Below, in pieces: positions 46,840-57,500 of a stretch of 64,000 nucleotides of DNA. The notes under the pieces are model-generated. The model made no database searches and was not told the DNA's origin. It saw only the letters and a program-made list of their open reading frames with translations. The stretch lies in the NCBI RefSeq assembly GCF_000772935.1, contig NZ_JPVR01000059.1, forward strand, positions 1 through 64,000, written 5' to 3'. Made by a program: the position numbers and the translations under genes. This stretch comes from Lysinibacillus boronitolerans JCM 21713 = 10a = NBRC 103108 (lineage in GTDB: Bacteria > Bacillota > Bacilli > Bacillales_A > Planococcaceae). The stretch's first letter is position 1; every line of letters begins with the position of its first letter.

Positions 46840-46849
46840 CATATAGTAT

Positions 46850-48538
46850 TTACAATTTAAATTGCTGAATTAAGCCTTGTAGCTGTTGCGCATTTTCACT
46901 TAATTCTTCTGCAACAGTATTTACTTGCTGCATCGTCGCAACTTGCTCGTCAACGGATTCTGCAATCATTTGAGAATTAGTTGCTGATTGATGAGAGACA
47001 TTAGCGATTTCCGTGACAGAGGCAGCAACCTGCTCAGCACTGGCAGAGATTTCTTCAGATGTGGCAGAAATTTCTTCAATTTGCTCTGTGAATGCTGCAA
47101 CTGCAGAGGTGATGGAATAGAAAGCATCTCCAGCCTCATGAATTTTGGCTACACCATCCTTTACAGAGGCTAAACCATTGTCTACTGATGCTGCAACATT
47201 TTGCGTATCTGTTAGAATTTCTTTTGTAATAGCAACGATTTGATTGGCAGATTGATTTGATTCCTCAGCAAGTTTTCGTACCTCATCCGCTACAACTGCA
47301 AAGCCTTTCCCGTGTTCTCCAGCTCTTGCTGCTTCAATGGCAGCATTCAGTGCCAGTAAATTTGTTTGTTCTGAGATAGCTGTAATCACTGTTGTAATTT
47401 GTCCAATTTCTTCTGATTGCTTACTTAGTTTTTGCGTTAGTGTTGCAATGTCAGAAGTTGTGAGTGCAATTAAATCCATCTGTTCTTTTGCGGTTGCAAT
47501 CGTTGCACCACCTGTATGGGCAAGCTGAGTCAGATTTTCAGCATTGTGATGAAGGCTTTGTGTCGCCTCCGCGATGCGTTGGACACCTGATGCGGTTTCA
47601 TCCATTGCCACAGCACTTTGCTGAGAGGCACTAGCAGAAGAAGTGATATGTGTTACATTATCTTGAATTCTTTGCGCAATATTATCAGAGGTTGCCGTTA
47701 CTTCCTCTGTACTAGCAGAAAGCTCTTCTGAGACAGCCGATAAATGGGATGCACTATCTTGAATGTTTGTCATTAAACCAGCTAGATTTTGTTTTAATGT
47801 ATTGACTGCATCTGCAAGTGTACCGATCTCATCCTTTGATTGATGGTCAAGCTTAGCGATTGTTAAATCACCTTGTGCTAATGTATCTGCTGCTCCGATG
47901 GCCTTACGTAGTGGTAGAACAATGGAGTTTTTGACAAAATGCATAAAATATAAACCGATAATGGTACTAGCAATTAGAAGGCTAATAGCAATGACAATAG
48001 CTCGTGAAACGGTTTGATTAACAGATTGGTCAACCTTTTGAAGCTGTTCATCGTGATAAGCTAATAATTCCGTTGTTAACTTAAAAATGTCTTTATTGTA
48101 TTTTGTCACATCGTTATTGATGATAGAGAGTGCTAGATTCGTGTTGCCACTATTAAACGCTTGTATAGCTTTCTGTGAATTTGAAAGTAACTCTTTTTGC
48201 AATTCCGTGATTTGCTGCATAATATTTTTTGTATAATCTGATCGAACAATAGTAGAAAGTTCATTAACTGTTTCAGGTAACAACTTTTCATAGCGCTCTA
48301 AATTGGCCTTAGCTGCTTCATCCTTATTATTTAAAATATAGGAGCGTAAAAATAAACCTTGGGACGCAAGTTGTTGTTGGATTTTATCTGTTAATTGGAT
48401 TTGCACCATCCGATGCTTGAGTACTTCTTCTAAATCATTCTGTGTTGTTTTAAATTGAATAAATGAAACGATGCTTGAGATAAGTAGTAAACATGTTAAG
48501 GAAATGAAACCAATATTTAATTTTTTGCGAACGGACAT
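46850..48538 (-). CDS. Methyl-accepting chemotaxis protein
   Basis: 562 residues. Membrane segment 1 (about 9-30), an extracellular four-helix-bundle sensor (about 31-180), membrane segment 2 (about 184-205), HAMP (about 206-258) and a long coiled-coil signalling domain. The hairpin tip [21 protein letters not shown] is intact for CheA/CheW binding. Ligand unknown. No chemotaxis genes are adjacent. AGGAAG before ATG. Confidence 0.95.
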   Translation of the reverse strand: MSVRKKLNIGFISLTCLLLISSIVSFIQFKTTQNDLEEVLKHRMVQIQLTDKIQQQLASQGLFLRSYILNNKDEAAKANLERYEKLLPETVNELSTIVRSDYTKNIMQQITELQKELLSNSQKAIQAFNSGNTNLALSIINNDVTKYNKDIFKLTTELLAYHDEQLQKVDQSVNQTVSRAIVIAISLLIASTIIGLYFMHFVKNSIVLPLRKAIGAADTLAQGDLTIAKLDHQSKDEIGTLADAVNTLKQNLAGLMTNIQDSASHLSAVSEELSASTEEVTATSDNIAQRIQDNVTHITSSASASQQSAVAMDETASGVQRIAEATQSLHHNAENLTQLAHTGGATIATAKEQMDLIALTTSDIATLTQKLSKQSEEIGQITTVITAISEQTNLLALNAAIEAARAGEHGKGFAVVADEVRKLAEESNQSANQIVAITKEILTDTQNVAASVDNGLASVKDGVAKIHEAGDAFYSITSAVAAFTEQIEEISATSEEISASAEQVAASVTEIANVSHQSATNSQMIAESVDEQVATMQQVNTVAEELSENAQQLQGLIQQFKL

Positions 48539-48739
48539 AAACTTCCTACTTTCTTTTATTATATGGAAAAATTGATGTTCTGAAATTACTATAACTTGAT
48601 ATATTTACATGGTCAATACTCCAGGAATTTTCAATAGTAGGAAATCTTATTCTCCAATAAGATTTTATAGAAGGATAATATACCTACTTTTAATTCTTCA
48701 AAATAAAATAGGAATATTAACTTTTTTCGTCAGAATTGA

Positions 48740-48768
48740 TTGACAATAGTATTGGATTGGCTTAGAAT
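48740..48768 (+). promoter_or_regulatory. Strong SigA promoter of the trp operon
   Basis: TTGACA (48740-48745), 17-bp spacer, TAGAAT (48763-48768). Transcription should start near 48775, giving a leader of about 425 nt. The 200 nt between the chemoreceptor start and this promoter hold nothing else I can identify. Confidence 0.85.
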
Positions 48769-48812
48769 TAAGGCTAACTTTTTGTTCGGTCAAGGTAGAA
48801 GGTCTCGGGAGC

Positions 48813-48861
48813 GAGGTCAGCCGAAGAACAGATGAGCTGAGTTTAGATGAGAATAGCTGAG
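48813..48861 (+). promoter_or_regulatory. Candidate TRAP-binding site, ten NAG triplets
   Basis: NAG triplets start at 48813 (GAG), 48818 (CAG), 48824 (AAG), 48829 (CAG), 48834 (GAG), 48839 (GAG), 48844 (TAG), 48849 (GAG), 48854 (TAG) and 48859 (GAG). Spacers are 2 nt except one of 3 nt. The last six are perfect (G/T)AG at an exact 5-nt period, and extra GAG and TAG triplets lie just upstream (48809, 48796). TRAP (MtrB) 11-mers bind (G/U)AG repeats with 2-3 nt spacers in trp leaders. Confidence 0.55.
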
Positions 48862-48884
48862 AAATTGTTGAATAAGAGTAGTAG

Positions 48885-49134
48885 CATAAGTGCGTAATAA
48901 AGAGAGTCAGTGGATGGTGTAAACTGATTTACAGCTTATGTGAATGGACTTATGAGAGTCGCTTATAAAAAGCGAACGTAATTCCCCACGTTATAGGGGT
49001 GCTTTCAAGGTGTGGTTTACCATACCCATAATGAAAAGCACAAAAGTGAGAGCATATGCTCTAATATGAGGTGGCAACGCGGTCATAATCGTCCTCTGCA
49101 ATTAGGAATAATCCTTTTTGCAGAGGGCTTTTTT
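48885..49134 (+). ncRNA. Tryptophan T-box leader (specifier UGG)
   Basis: Stem I base CATAAGT (48885-48891) pairs with ACTTATG (48948-48954). TGG at 48945-48947 directly precedes it and is the Trp specifier. The T-box AGGTGGCAACGCGG is at 49069-49082. The terminator (CCTCTGCAA...TTGCAGAGG, T-run) is at 49092-49134. Uncharged tRNA(Trp) would allow read-through into trpE. Confidence 0.94.
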
Positions 49135-49198
49135 ATTTTCAGTCAGCATTCGTCTAGACATTAGCTAAAGGAATCTTTGAAAAAGGAGCAAAATAGCT

Positions 49199-50527
49199 AT
49201 GCAATCAACGAGTTCAAGAACAAAAATGAAAACGATCAATGGCGATTCTTTAACACCTATTTTGATTTTCAGACGTTTACAGGGAAAACATAAATTTTTA
49301 TTGGAAAGTTCTGCTCAACATGAAGGAACGGGAAGGTTTTCCTTTATTGGGGCTAATCCACGAAAAACATATAAAGGTGTGGGCCAAGAAATTCAGGAGG
49401 TTTCCTATAAAACTGGAAAAACATATGTGCATCAAGGAGAACTCTTTGTTCTTCTTAAACGCCTTATGCCACGTATTTCCAATACGACACAATTTCCTTT
49501 TTCAGGTGGTGCCGTTGGGTATATAGGCTTTGGCGGTACAACGATGTTCGTAGATAAAAAAATAGAATTGCCTGATGCTTATTTTCATGTCTATGAAACG
49601 ATTATTGTCTTCGATCATCAAACAGATGAAGTGACATTGATTCATACAAATATTGATGCAGAAAAGCAAGAACCTGATTTGGAAGAATTGGCTCAACAAA
49701 TAGTAAACGGGCATATCAGTGACGAAGCATCTTATCGTTATCAACCGCTTGATGCTACAACAAATGAATCATTTGCAAAGGTTTTACAGACAATGCAAGC
49801 TAACTTACATGATGATATAACAAGGGTAGTTTTGCCGAATCATTATGTAGCAAATTTTCAAGGTGATACGTTTGCTTTGTATCGGCAGCTACGCAAAAAA
49901 AGGCCTGCAGCCTATATGTATTATATAGAATTTGAGGAGCATGTTGTGTTAGGTACTTCTCCTGAAAGTCTAATTCAAGTAAAAGGTGAAAGAGTTATTG
50001 CGACTCCTACAGAGGGAACATATCCGCGAGGGGAAACAAAAAATGAAGACCTAGAAAATGAACACAAATTATACAACCATGAAAGCATTAGACAATCCCA
50101 TGCACTTCTTGTTAGTGCTGTTCAGCAAGAATTACAGTCGGTTTGTTTCCGAGATTCTGTTCAGGTCATGGAGGCAATGCGTATCCAGCGGTCTAAAAAG
50201 GCACTGCACATGACGACTAGGGTTGAAGGAAAGCTTTTACCAATGCTTCATGCCCTTGATGTTTTAGCAGCAACCATATCTCCACTTTCAGCTAAGAAGC
50301 TTCCGCATACAGCTGGTAATTTTGGTGCCCTTGGCTTTATTGGATTTAATGGTCATTTGGATTTTGCTTTAACAGGGAAATCTATTGTAGTTAAACAGGA
50401 TAGCATGACTTTACAAGCAACAATAACTGTTACCAAATATACAAATGTGCAAGACGTTTTACACCAAGTGCAAGAGGAAGAACAGGCATTTTTACAGTTA
50501 CTGGTGAACAATGGGGGGCAAAGCTAA
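49199..50527 (+). CDS. trpE: Divergent anthranilate synthase component I (TrpE), catalytic motifs eroded
   Basis: 442 residues, against about 500 usual. ATG after AAAAAGGAGC. N-terminal TrpE region (L-E-S-S...F-S-F-I-G-A-N-P) and the middle block (D-T-F-A-L-Y-R-Q-L-R, L-G-T-S-P-E-S-L) are recognisable. The catalytic half is not normal. P-I-A-G-T-R-P-R-G reads P-T-E-G-T-Y-P-R-G. R-A-E-H-L-M-L-V-D-L-G-R-N-D reads R-Q-S-H-A-L-L-V-S-A-V-Q-Q-E, losing the Mg-binding Glu. The S-G-A-P-K-x-R-A-M block is missing with a gap of about ten residues. The Q-A-G-A-G-I-V and final E-x-E-Y-x-E-T blocks are replaced. Only the His of M-H-I-V-S is kept. There is no frameshift. It may be inactive or have a new role. 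trpD starts within its stop codon. No trpG is in the operon. Confidence 0.85.
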   Translation: MQSTSSRTKMKTINGDSLTPILIFRRLQGKHKFLLESSAQHEGTGRFSFIGANPRKTYKGVGQEIQEVSYKTGKTYVHQGELFVLLKRLMPRISNTTQFPFSGGAVGYIGFGGTTMFVDKKIELPDAYFHVYETIIVFDHQTDEVTLIHTNIDAEKQEPDLEELAQQIVNGHISDEASYRYQPLDATTNESFAKVLQTMQANLHDDITRVVLPNHYVANFQGDTFALYRQLRKKRPAAYMYYIEFEEHVVLGTSPESLIQVKGERVIATPTEGTYPRGETKNEDLENEHKLYNHESIRQSHALLVSAVQQELQSVCFRDSVQVMEAMRIQRSKKALHMTTRVEGKLLPMLHALDVLAATISPLSAKKLPHTAGNFGALGFIGFNGHLDFALTGKSIVVKQDSMTLQATITVTKYTNVQDVLHQVQEEEQAFLQLLVNNGGQS

Positions 50528-51555
50528 TGGAACGATTACAAAGGAAAGTACTGCAGGGAACACATCTCATGTACGAAGAAATGTTACAGGCAGCGCAATG
50601 GTTATTTCAAGATGATACACCTAAAGAAGAAATAGCAAGCTTTTTAACAGCTTTATCGGCGAAGGGAGAAACTGCACATGAAGTAGCCGCATTAGCAACT
50701 ATTATGCGATCTTTTGCTCTTGATATAGCCGTAAAAGAAGGTAGCTATATGGATAATTGCGGTACAGGTGGAGATGGTCTTCATACCTTTAACATCAGTA
50801 CAGCTTCTGCTTTTGTGTTAGCTGGAGCGGGTGTCAAAATTGCCAAGCATGGGAACCGTAAAATCTCTTCCTCCTCTGGTAGCTCAGATGTGCTAGAGGC
50901 ACTAGGTATTCATACAGCTATTTCTATCCCACAAACAGCTCATTTGCTAGAGAGAGAGGGGATCGCTTTTATTTATGCACCGAATGTCCATCCCAAATTA
51001 AAGAGGATTGGTGAAATTCGCCGTTCATTAGGTAAACCGACAATCTTTAATCTTGTTGGTCCTTTAACAAATCCGGTCCCATTATCCACACAATTTACAG
51101 GTATTAATCGTCCGAATTTTGTCATGGAATATGCCTCAGTCTTACAAATGCTTGGACGTGAGCGGGCGATTGTCGTTTCAGGACCACAGGGCTTGGACGA
51201 GGCTTCATTAGCAGGACAAAATACATTGGTTTTAGTAGATAAAGGTGATTTAATTCCATTTTCTCTAACTGCCGAAGATGTTGGTCTTCAAACGGCACCT
51301 TTAGAGGCCATCCGTGGTGGCAATGCAGATGAAAATGCGGTGATTATGCAAAAAATATTGGCTGGGGAACAGAGTCCTTATTTAGATACAGTAGTATTAA
51401 ATGCTGGTATCGGCTTATTTGGTTATGGTCAAGCGGAAACCATCAAAGAGGGTGTAGCCATGGCAAAGGAAAGTGTTTTTAGTGGGAGAGCACAACAAAA
51501 ATTAGAGGCGGTTGTTACGTATAGCAAGCAAATTAAAGAAGTGGAGGTAGGATAA
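50527..51555 (+). CDS. trpD: Anthranilate phosphoribosyltransferase
   Basis: 342 residues. PRPP/anthranilate motifs G-T-G-G-D-G, N-I-S-T-A, K-H-G-N-R and S-S-S-G-S-S-D-V-L-E are intact. Transfers phosphoribose to anthranilate. Coupled to trpE by TAATG and to trpC by a shared base. Confidence 0.97.
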   Translation: MERLQRKVLQGTHLMYEEMLQAAQWLFQDDTPKEEIASFLTALSAKGETAHEVAALATIMRSFALDIAVKEGSYMDNCGTGGDGLHTFNISTASAFVLAGAGVKIAKHGNRKISSSSGSSDVLEALGIHTAISIPQTAHLLEREGIAFIYAPNVHPKLKRIGEIRRSLGKPTIFNLVGPLTNPVPLSTQFTGINRPNFVMEYASVLQMLGRERAIVVSGPQGLDEASLAGQNTLVLVDKGDLIPFSLTAEDVGLQTAPLEAIRGGNADENAVIMQKILAGEQSPYLDTVVLNAGIGLFGYGQAETIKEGVAMAKESVFSGRAQQKLEAVVTYSKQIKEVEVG

Positions 51556-52346
51556 TGAATATACTCAATAAAATTTTGCAGCAAAAAAAGATTGAGGTGG
51601 GCGCTTTGTTAGAGCAGCCAGACCCTTTAGCAAACTTTACAGATACGCCACGTCGCTCGTTAATTGAGTCATTGCGACAAGCCCATACACTGCAAGTCAT
51701 TGCTGAGATGAAGCGTGCTTCGCCTTCCAAAGGGTTAATAGCTGGTGGGGCAGACCCAGTTGCACAAGCACAAATCTATGCACGAGCAGGGGCAGCAGCT
51801 ATTTCGGTCTTAACCGATAAGGAATTTTTTAAAGGCTCCTTTGAAGATTTAGCAGCAGTTGCTGGTGCAGTCGATACACCCCTTCTTTGTAAGGATTTTA
51901 TGATCGATCGGGTACAAATTCGATTTGCCAAGGCAGCAGGTGCATCCATTATTTTATTAATTGTGGCTGCTTTAACGGACGATGCCTTACGTGATTTATA
52001 TAGCTATTCAACGGGCTTAGGCCTAGAAGTTTTAGTGGAAGTACATGATAGTGAGGAGCTTGCACGCGCTCTTGCAGTAGATGCAAAGTTAATTGGCGTT
52101 AATAATCGAGATTTACGTACCTTTGAAGTAAGCCTAGAGCGTACAAAAGAAATTGCTAATACGTTTCCATTTGATGAGAATCGAGTATTAATTAGTGAGA
52201 GTGGCATATGGACACGAGAAGATGCGAAGCAAGTAGCCTCGATGGGGGTTAGTGGTGTCCTTGTAGGTGAAGCCTTAATGCGGAGTGGAGATGCGGGGCA
52301 AGCACTACGAGATTTGCAAGTAAGTAAAGAGGGTGCGTCGGTATGA
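51555..52346 (+). CDS. trpC: Indole-3-glycerol-phosphate synthase
   Basis: 263 residues. TIM barrel with I-A-E-M-K-R-A-S-P-S-K-G (catalytic Glu and Lys), L-C-K-D-F, G-V-N-N-R-D-L and I-S-E-S-G-I. Cyclises CdRP to indole-3-glycerol phosphate. Overlaps trpF by 4 nt. Confidence 0.97.
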   Translation: MNILNKILQQKKIEVGALLEQPDPLANFTDTPRRSLIESLRQAHTLQVIAEMKRASPSKGLIAGGADPVAQAQIYARAGAAAISVLTDKEFFKGSFEDLAAVAGAVDTPLLCKDFMIDRVQIRFAKAAGASIILLIVAALTDDALRDLYSYSTGLGLEVLVEVHDSEELARALAVDAKLIGVNNRDLRTFEVSLERTKEIANTFPFDENRVLISESGIWTREDAKQVASMGVSGVLVGEALMRSGDAGQALRDLQVSKEGASV

Positions 52347-52957
52347 CAAAGGTCAAAATTTGTGGTCTACAGGAACAAGAACATGTCAAAACAGCTGTTC
52401 ATGCGGGTGCAGATGCGATAGGGTTTGTTTTTGCACCGAGTAAACGCCGTGTATCCATTGAGCAGGCCCAACAATTAGCGAAGCATGTACCACAAGGCGT
52501 TTTGAAAATAGGAGTCTTTGTCAATCCAACGCCAGCTGAATTAAAGGAAGCGGTTGAACGAGTGCCCTTAGATTATGTGCAATATCATGGGGAGGAAACG
52601 CCAGCATTTATTCAGGAGCAAGGTTATCCTGCCATTAAGGCATTATCGATACGAGGAACAGAGGACGTTCAAGCAGCTGCTAACTATCAAGTAGATTATT
52701 ATTTGTTCGACGCGCCTGGTACAGAGTTTAAAGGCGGTAGTGGTCACACTTTTGATTGGACACTGCTTGAGCAAGTAGGTATTCCTAAAGCAAAATTATT
52801 ATTAGCGGGTGGTCTCAATGTAGACAATATTGAAGCAGCCATTACAGATGTAGGTCCTTTTATGGTCGATGTATCAAGTGGTGTGGAAACAGATGGAATC
52901 AAGGATTCTACCAAAATACAAGCATTTTTACAGGCAGTAAAGAGGAGGAGCAGATGA
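52343..52957 (+). CDS. trpF: Phosphoribosylanthranilate isomerase
   Basis: 204 residues. K-I-C-G-L with the catalytic cysteine, [10 protein letters not shown]-x-S-K-R and the catalytic Asp in L-F-D-A. Separate from trpC, as in Bacillus. Confidence 0.96.
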   Translation: MTKVKICGLQEQEHVKTAVHAGADAIGFVFAPSKRRVSIEQAQQLAKHVPQGVLKIGVFVNPTPAELKEAVERVPLDYVQYHGEETPAFIQEQGYPAIKALSIRGTEDVQAAANYQVDYYLFDAPGTEFKGGSGHTFDWTLLEQVGIPKAKLLLAGGLNVDNIEAAITDVGPFMVDVSSGVETDGIKDSTKIQAFLQAVKRRSR

Positions 52958-54168
52958 TGGGAATCTCAATAGCAAATAGTGTACCGACAAAAGAGGGACG
53001 TTTTGGACAATTTGGTGGTCGGTTTGTGCCAGAAACATTAATGACAGCCTTGCTAGAATTAGAAGCTGCTTATGAGGAAGCATTACTAGATCCTGCATTT
53101 ATAGAGAAGCTGGCCTATTATTTAGAGGAGTATGTTGGACGTGAAACACCGCTTTATTACGCAGAAAATTTAACAAAGGCGCTAGAGGGAGCAAAGATTT
53201 ATTTAAAGCGTGAAGATTTGAACCATACAGGTGCACATAAAATTAATAATGCGATTGGGCAAGCACTTCTAGCCAAACGCATGGGCAAAAAGAAAATTGT
53301 TGCTGAAACAGGAGCAGGTCAGCATGGTGTGGCAACAGCTACTGCATGTGCATTATTAAATCTAGAATGTGTTGTTTTTATGGGAGCAGAAGATATAAAA
53401 CGTCAGCAGTTAAATGTCTTTCGTATGGAGCTGCTTGGCACAAAGGTTCAATCGGTGGAAAGTGGTTCCAAAACATTAAAGGATGCTGTGAACGCTGCAC
53501 TACGTTACTGGGTGACAAATGTTGAGGATACCCACTATATTTTAGGCTCTGCCTTAGGTCCTCATCCATTTCCAAAAATTGTTCGAGACTTTCAGCGTGT
53601 TATCGGGGTAGAAACAAGAAAGCAAATCGTGCAAAAAGAGGGTCGTTTACCAGATGCAGTTGTTGCTTGTATTGGAGGCGGCAGTAATGCGATCGGTATG
53701 TTTCATCCATTTGTTGATGATGAATCAGTTGCCTTATACGGTGTTGAGGCAGCAGGAAGTGGTCTTGAAACTGGGAAGCATGCAGCGGCCATCGCAGGTG
53801 GACAATTAGGTGTATTACATGGCGCCTACATGTATTTATTACAGGACGAAAATGGTTTTGTCCAAGAAGCGCATTCTATTTCAGCTGGATTAGATTATCC
53901 AGGGAAAGGGCCTGAGCATTGTTATTTACATGATATTGGTCGAGCGCAATTTGACTCCATCACCGATGCTGAAGCTCTAGAAGCACTTCAATTATTAAGC
54001 CGGACTGAAGGGATACTGCCAGCACTTGAAAGTTCACATGCCATTGCTTATACGGCAAAACTTGCTAAGACCATGGCAAAAGATCAAGTCATTGTTGTGT
54101 GCTTATCTGGCCGAGGAGATAAAGATGTTCATACAGTTCGAGCAGCACTAGGAGGGGATGTTAAATGA
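52954..54168 (+). CDS. trpB: Tryptophan synthase beta chain
   Basis: 404 residues. PLP lysine in H-T-G-A-H-K-I-N-N, phosphate-binding [16 protein letters not shown] and the monovalent-cation loop are intact. Condenses indole with serine. Two adjacent ATG codons (52954, 52957) are possible starts. Overlaps trpA by 4 nt. Confidence 0.97.
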   Translation: MMGISIANSVPTKEGRFGQFGGRFVPETLMTALLELEAAYEEALLDPAFIEKLAYYLEEYVGRETPLYYAENLTKALEGAKIYLKREDLNHTGAHKINNAIGQALLAKRMGKKKIVAETGAGQHGVATATACALLNLECVVFMGAEDIKRQQLNVFRMELLGTKVQSVESGSKTLKDAVNAALRYWVTNVEDTHYILGSALGPHPFPKIVRDFQRVIGVETRKQIVQKEGRLPDAVVACIGGGSNAIGMFHPFVDDESVALYGVEAAGSGLETGKHAAAIAGGQLGVLHGAYMYLLQDENGFVQEAHSISAGLDYPGKGPEHCYLHDIGRAQFDSITDAEALEALQLLSRTEGILPALESSHAIAYTAKLAKTMAKDQVIVVCLSGRGDKDVHTVRAALGGDVK

Positions 54169-54956
54169 CGACTTTACAGCAAGCAATCGAACAGGCAAAA
54201 GCTGCAGGTCATAAGGCTTTTATACCCTATATCATGGCAGGTGACGGTGGGCTAGAGACCATTAAGCCGACTATCTTAAAACTGCAGCAATTAAAGGTAA
54301 CAGCTATTGAAGTAGGGATTCCTTTTACAGATCCTGTTGCTGATGGTCCAACGATCGAACGAGCAGGAGAACGTGCACTCGCAGCTGGTGTGACATTAAG
54401 AAGCGTGTTGCAAACACTCGCGTCATTTAGAGATGAAATAACAGTGCCTCTCGTAGTCATGACTTATTTCAATCCAGTATTAGCATATGGCTTAAAGCCT
54501 TTTGCGCAAGCCTGTGTAGCTGGGGGAGTGAAGGGATTAATTGTACCAGATGTCCCGTTGGAAGAAAGTGAGTTGTTACGTGAAGCACTAAATCCATATG
54601 GCATTGATGTGGTACAGCTCGTCTCATTAACAAGCCCTCCAGAGCGTATAGCACGAATCGCGGCAGCTAGTCAGGGCTTTGTTTATGCAGTGACCGTGAA
54701 TGGAATCACAGGAGCAAGATCGCGTTTTGCCAATAATTTAGAACAGCATTTTGCAAGCTTAAATCAAGCAAGTCCAATCCCTGTGCTTGCAGGCTTTGGT
54801 ATTTCAACACCTGAGCAAGTGAAAAAGATGGGGGCTTTGGGAGATGGTGTAATTGTCGGTAGTGCCATTGTTACGGCATTGCATGAAGGAGATTTGGCAA
54901 CGGTGGAAGCATTAGTAGCCGCCTCAAAAGGGATGTTAGAGAAGTCTACTCTTTAG
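54165..54956 (+). CDS. trpA: Tryptophan synthase alpha chain
   Basis: 263 residues. Catalytic Glu in E-V-G-I-P-F-T-D-P-x-A-D-G-P and catalytic Asp in that block. G-L-I-V-P-D-V-P and F-G-I-S-T-P-E-Q-V are intact. Releases indole from indole-glycerol phosphate for TrpB. Last gene of the operon. Confidence 0.97.
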   Translation: MTTLQQAIEQAKAAGHKAFIPYIMAGDGGLETIKPTILKLQQLKVTAIEVGIPFTDPVADGPTIERAGERALAAGVTLRSVLQTLASFRDEITVPLVVMTYFNPVLAYGLKPFAQACVAGGVKGLIVPDVPLEESELLREALNPYGIDVVQLVSLTSPPERIARIAAASQGFVYAVTVNGITGARSRFANNLEQHFASLNQASPIPVLAGFGISTPEQVKKMGALGDGVIVGSAIVTALHEGDLATVEALVAASKGMLEKSTL

Positions 54957-54974
54957 ATAGAGTAGGCTTTTTTT
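54943..54974 (+). terminator. trp operon terminator
   Basis: AGTCTACTCT (54943-54952) pairs with AGAGTAGGCT (54959-54968), then T-run. The trpA stop is in the loop. Confidence 0.85.
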
Positions 54975-54983
54975 GTAGTGATA

Positions 54984-55109
54984 TGGATAGAACGCTGTAA
55001 TTGGCGGATAGATATGGAAAAGTAACGGATAGAAATGGAAAAGTGACGGATAGAAATTAAAAAGCAACGGATAAAACTATCAATCTAACGGATAGTGCGC
55101 AACCTATAG
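54984..55109 (+). repeat. 21-bp tandem repeat, six units, upstream of recJ
   Basis: Units start at 54984, 55005, 55026, 55047, 55068 and 55089, exactly 21 bp apart. Each begins (C/T)GGATA, and units 2-4 continue GAAATGGAAAAGT with few changes. The outer units are degenerate. A TATAAT (55118-55123) lies just downstream. The minus strand of the array is an open frame of repeating I-R-x-F-S-I-S type, but no start or binding site supports a gene. Confidence 0.85.
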
Positions 55110-55146
55110 AAATTCGGTATAATAGCTTTCGTAAGGAAGTGAGAAG

Positions 55147-57465
55147 ATGATTCTATCGAAAAAAAGATGGCAGGTAGAGCGTCCTGACGCAACACTTGTA
55201 CAAGCATTACAAAATGACTTACAACTTTCTGCGATTGCAGCAAAAATTTTAGCAGCACGAGGTTGCGAAACAACGGCTGACGCAGAAAGCTTATTAAATA
55301 TGACTGAGGCAAATATCCATGACCCATTTCTTATGCATGGTATGGCGGAAGCAGTAGCACGAATTGAACATGCACTAGATAATGGTGAGAAAATTTTAGT
55401 GTATGGTGATTATGATGCAGATGGTGTGACAAGCACAACTGTTATGTTACATGTTTTACTAGATCTTGGCGCGGACGTCTCCTTTAAAATTCCTAATCGT
55501 TTTATCCATGGCTATGGCCCGCATGAAGCCCTATTTCGGGAGGCCTATGAAGAGGGTGTACAGCTAATCATTACAGTGGATAATGGCATATCTGGTATTG
55601 AGCCTATAAGGGTAGCGAAGGAGCTTGGTATGGATGTCATTGTGACAGATCACCATGAACCAGGTGAGGAGCTACCACCAGCAGATATTATTCTTCATCC
55701 CCGAATACCAGAAGGGCAATATCCATTTGGCGAGTTAGCGGGAGTAGGGGTTGCCTTTAAGCTGGCACATGCTCTATATGGTGAACTACCAAGCCATCTC
55801 ATCGAATTTGTGGCGATTGGCACTGTAGCAGATTTGGTTCCGTTAGTGGACGAAAATCGTTATCTCGTGAAGCGGGGCATACAAGAAATGCGTCGTTCAC
55901 TTAGTCCATGGGTACAAGCGATGTGTGACATAGCCAGTACAGAACAAACGAAAATTACAGAAGAAACGATTGGCTTTTATTTTGGTCCGCGGTTAAATGC
56001 TGTTGGTCGACTTGGTGAGGCAACTCCTGGTGTCGAATTATTAATGGCGGAGGATAATGCTAAGGCAACTGCATTGGCAAAAAAGCTGAATGCTTGCAAT
56101 ACCGAGCGCAAAGATATTGTGAAAAGTATTACAGATGAAGCCATCGCACTGATTGAAGCAGATGAAAAAATCGGCAATTCCTTAGTTCTTGTTGTTGCTG
56201 GCGAGGGCTGGAACGCAGGTGTTGTAGGAATTGTAGCCTCACGTCTCGTTGAACTGTATTACCGTCCAACGATTGTGCTGTCACTTGATCCCGAAAAGGG
56301 CATAGCAAAAGGATCTGCTCGAAGTATTGAAGGGTTTCATCTATATAATGAACTAGCTAAAAATCGAGATATTTTACCACACTTTGGCGGACATCCTATG
56401 GCTGCAGGTATGACCCTATCATTAGAGCATGTGGATGAATTACGTACTCGCTTGGATGCTCAGGCAAGAGCCTGTTTAACTGAGGAGCAATTAACACCTG
56501 TCGTGCATATTGATATACCACTCAGCATTGACGAAATTTCAGCAGATGCTATTGAGGAAATATCAACATTAGGACCATTTGGCACCGATTTCCCGAAGCC
56601 TGTGTATGTGCTTGAGGATGTAGAAATCGCCTCCATGCGTAAAATTGGAGCGGCCGAGAATCACATTAAAATGGAAATAACAAACGGCTATGATAAATTG
56701 GATAGTGTTGGTTTTAACAAAGGGCATCTACATGATGAATTAACGTATGGCATCAAAGTTTCCTTTATTGGTGATTTGCAAATTAACGAATGGCAGGGAC
56801 GTAAAAAAGCCCAATTTATGATCGAGGATGTCCAAACAACAGAATGGCAACTCTTTGATATTCGGGGTATCCGTCAAACAGCTCGATGGCTGAATACGGT
56901 ACCGAAGGACGTGGCTAAATTTATTGCCTTTCGTCCTGAAACGGTGACCTATTATCAATCATTAATTGGAGCACCTATTACATTGGTTGACCCAGCCCTT
57001 TCAAATATTGAACAAAGTGATTACATTGTGCTCTTAGACTTGCCACACAATGTTCAAAAGCTAGAAGACGTTTTACAGAAGACAGCCCCTTCACGTATTT
57101 ATGCTCATTTTTATATGCCTGACTCGCAATACTTCAGTGGTTTACCTACTCGTGAGCAATTTGCTTGGTATTACAAGTTCTTAAAAAATCGACCAGCCTT
57201 TCCGCTTGATATGCATATCGCAGATTTAGCGAAGCATACGGGGTGGCCATTAGATACATTAAAATTTATGACACAGGTGTTTTTTGAGCTTGGTTTTGTT
57301 AAAATGGAGAGTGGACTGACGACTGTCAACGTGAATGCGCCAAAACAAGCACTAACAGAGGCACCGTCTTACAAACAACGTTCAGAACAGATTGAAATGG
57401 AGCAAAAGCTTGTCTATGCTCCTTATATAGAATTAAAACAATGGTTTGATGAACGATTAACATAA
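55147..57465 (+). CDS. recJ: Single-stranded-DNA-specific exonuclease RecJ
   Basis: 772 residues. DHH-family nuclease: [19 protein letters not shown] and V-T-D-H-H-E-P-G-E bind the metals, and the DHHA1 G-G-H-P-M-A-A-G-M motif lies near residue 420. A C-terminal extension beyond the OB domain (about 550-772) is typical of Bacilli. 5'-3' exonuclease in recombination and repair. AAGGAAGTGAG before ATG. Confidence 0.96.
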   Translation: MILSKKRWQVERPDATLVQALQNDLQLSAIAAKILAARGCETTADAESLLNMTEANIHDPFLMHGMAEAVARIEHALDNGEKILVYGDYDADGVTSTTVMLHVLLDLGADVSFKIPNRFIHGYGPHEALFREAYEEGVQLIITVDNGISGIEPIRVAKELGMDVIVTDHHEPGEELPPADIILHPRIPEGQYPFGELAGVGVAFKLAHALYGELPSHLIEFVAIGTVADLVPLVDENRYLVKRGIQEMRRSLSPWVQAMCDIASTEQTKITEETIGFYFGPRLNAVGRLGEATPGVELLMAEDNAKATALAKKLNACNTERKDIVKSITDEAIALIEADEKIGNSLVLVVAGEGWNAGVVGIVASRLVELYYRPTIVLSLDPEKGIAKGSARSIEGFHLYNELAKNRDILPHFGGHPMAAGMTLSLEHVDELRTRLDAQARACLTEEQLTPVVHIDIPLSIDEISADAIEEISTLGPFGTDFPKPVYVLEDVEIASMRKIGAAENHIKMEITNGYDKLDSVGFNKGHLHDELTYGIKVSFIGDLQINEWQGRKKAQFMIEDVQTTEWQLFDIRGIRQTARWLNTVPKDVAKFIAFRPETVTYYQSLIGAPITLVDPALSNIEQSDYIVLLDLPHNVQKLEDVLQKTAPSRIYAHFYMPDSQYFSGLPTREQFAWYYKFLKNRPAFPLDMHIADLAKHTGWPLDTLKFMTQVFFELGFVKMESGLTTVNVNAPKQALTEAPSYKQRSEQIEMEQKLVYAPYIELKQWFDERLT

Positions 57466-57500
57466 ACGGACGAATAACGTTTCGTAGAAGGAGCAAGAAT

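Noticed and set aside
54984-55109. CRISPR array
   Set aside because: The repeats are contiguous 21-mers without unique spacers, and no cas genes are present.
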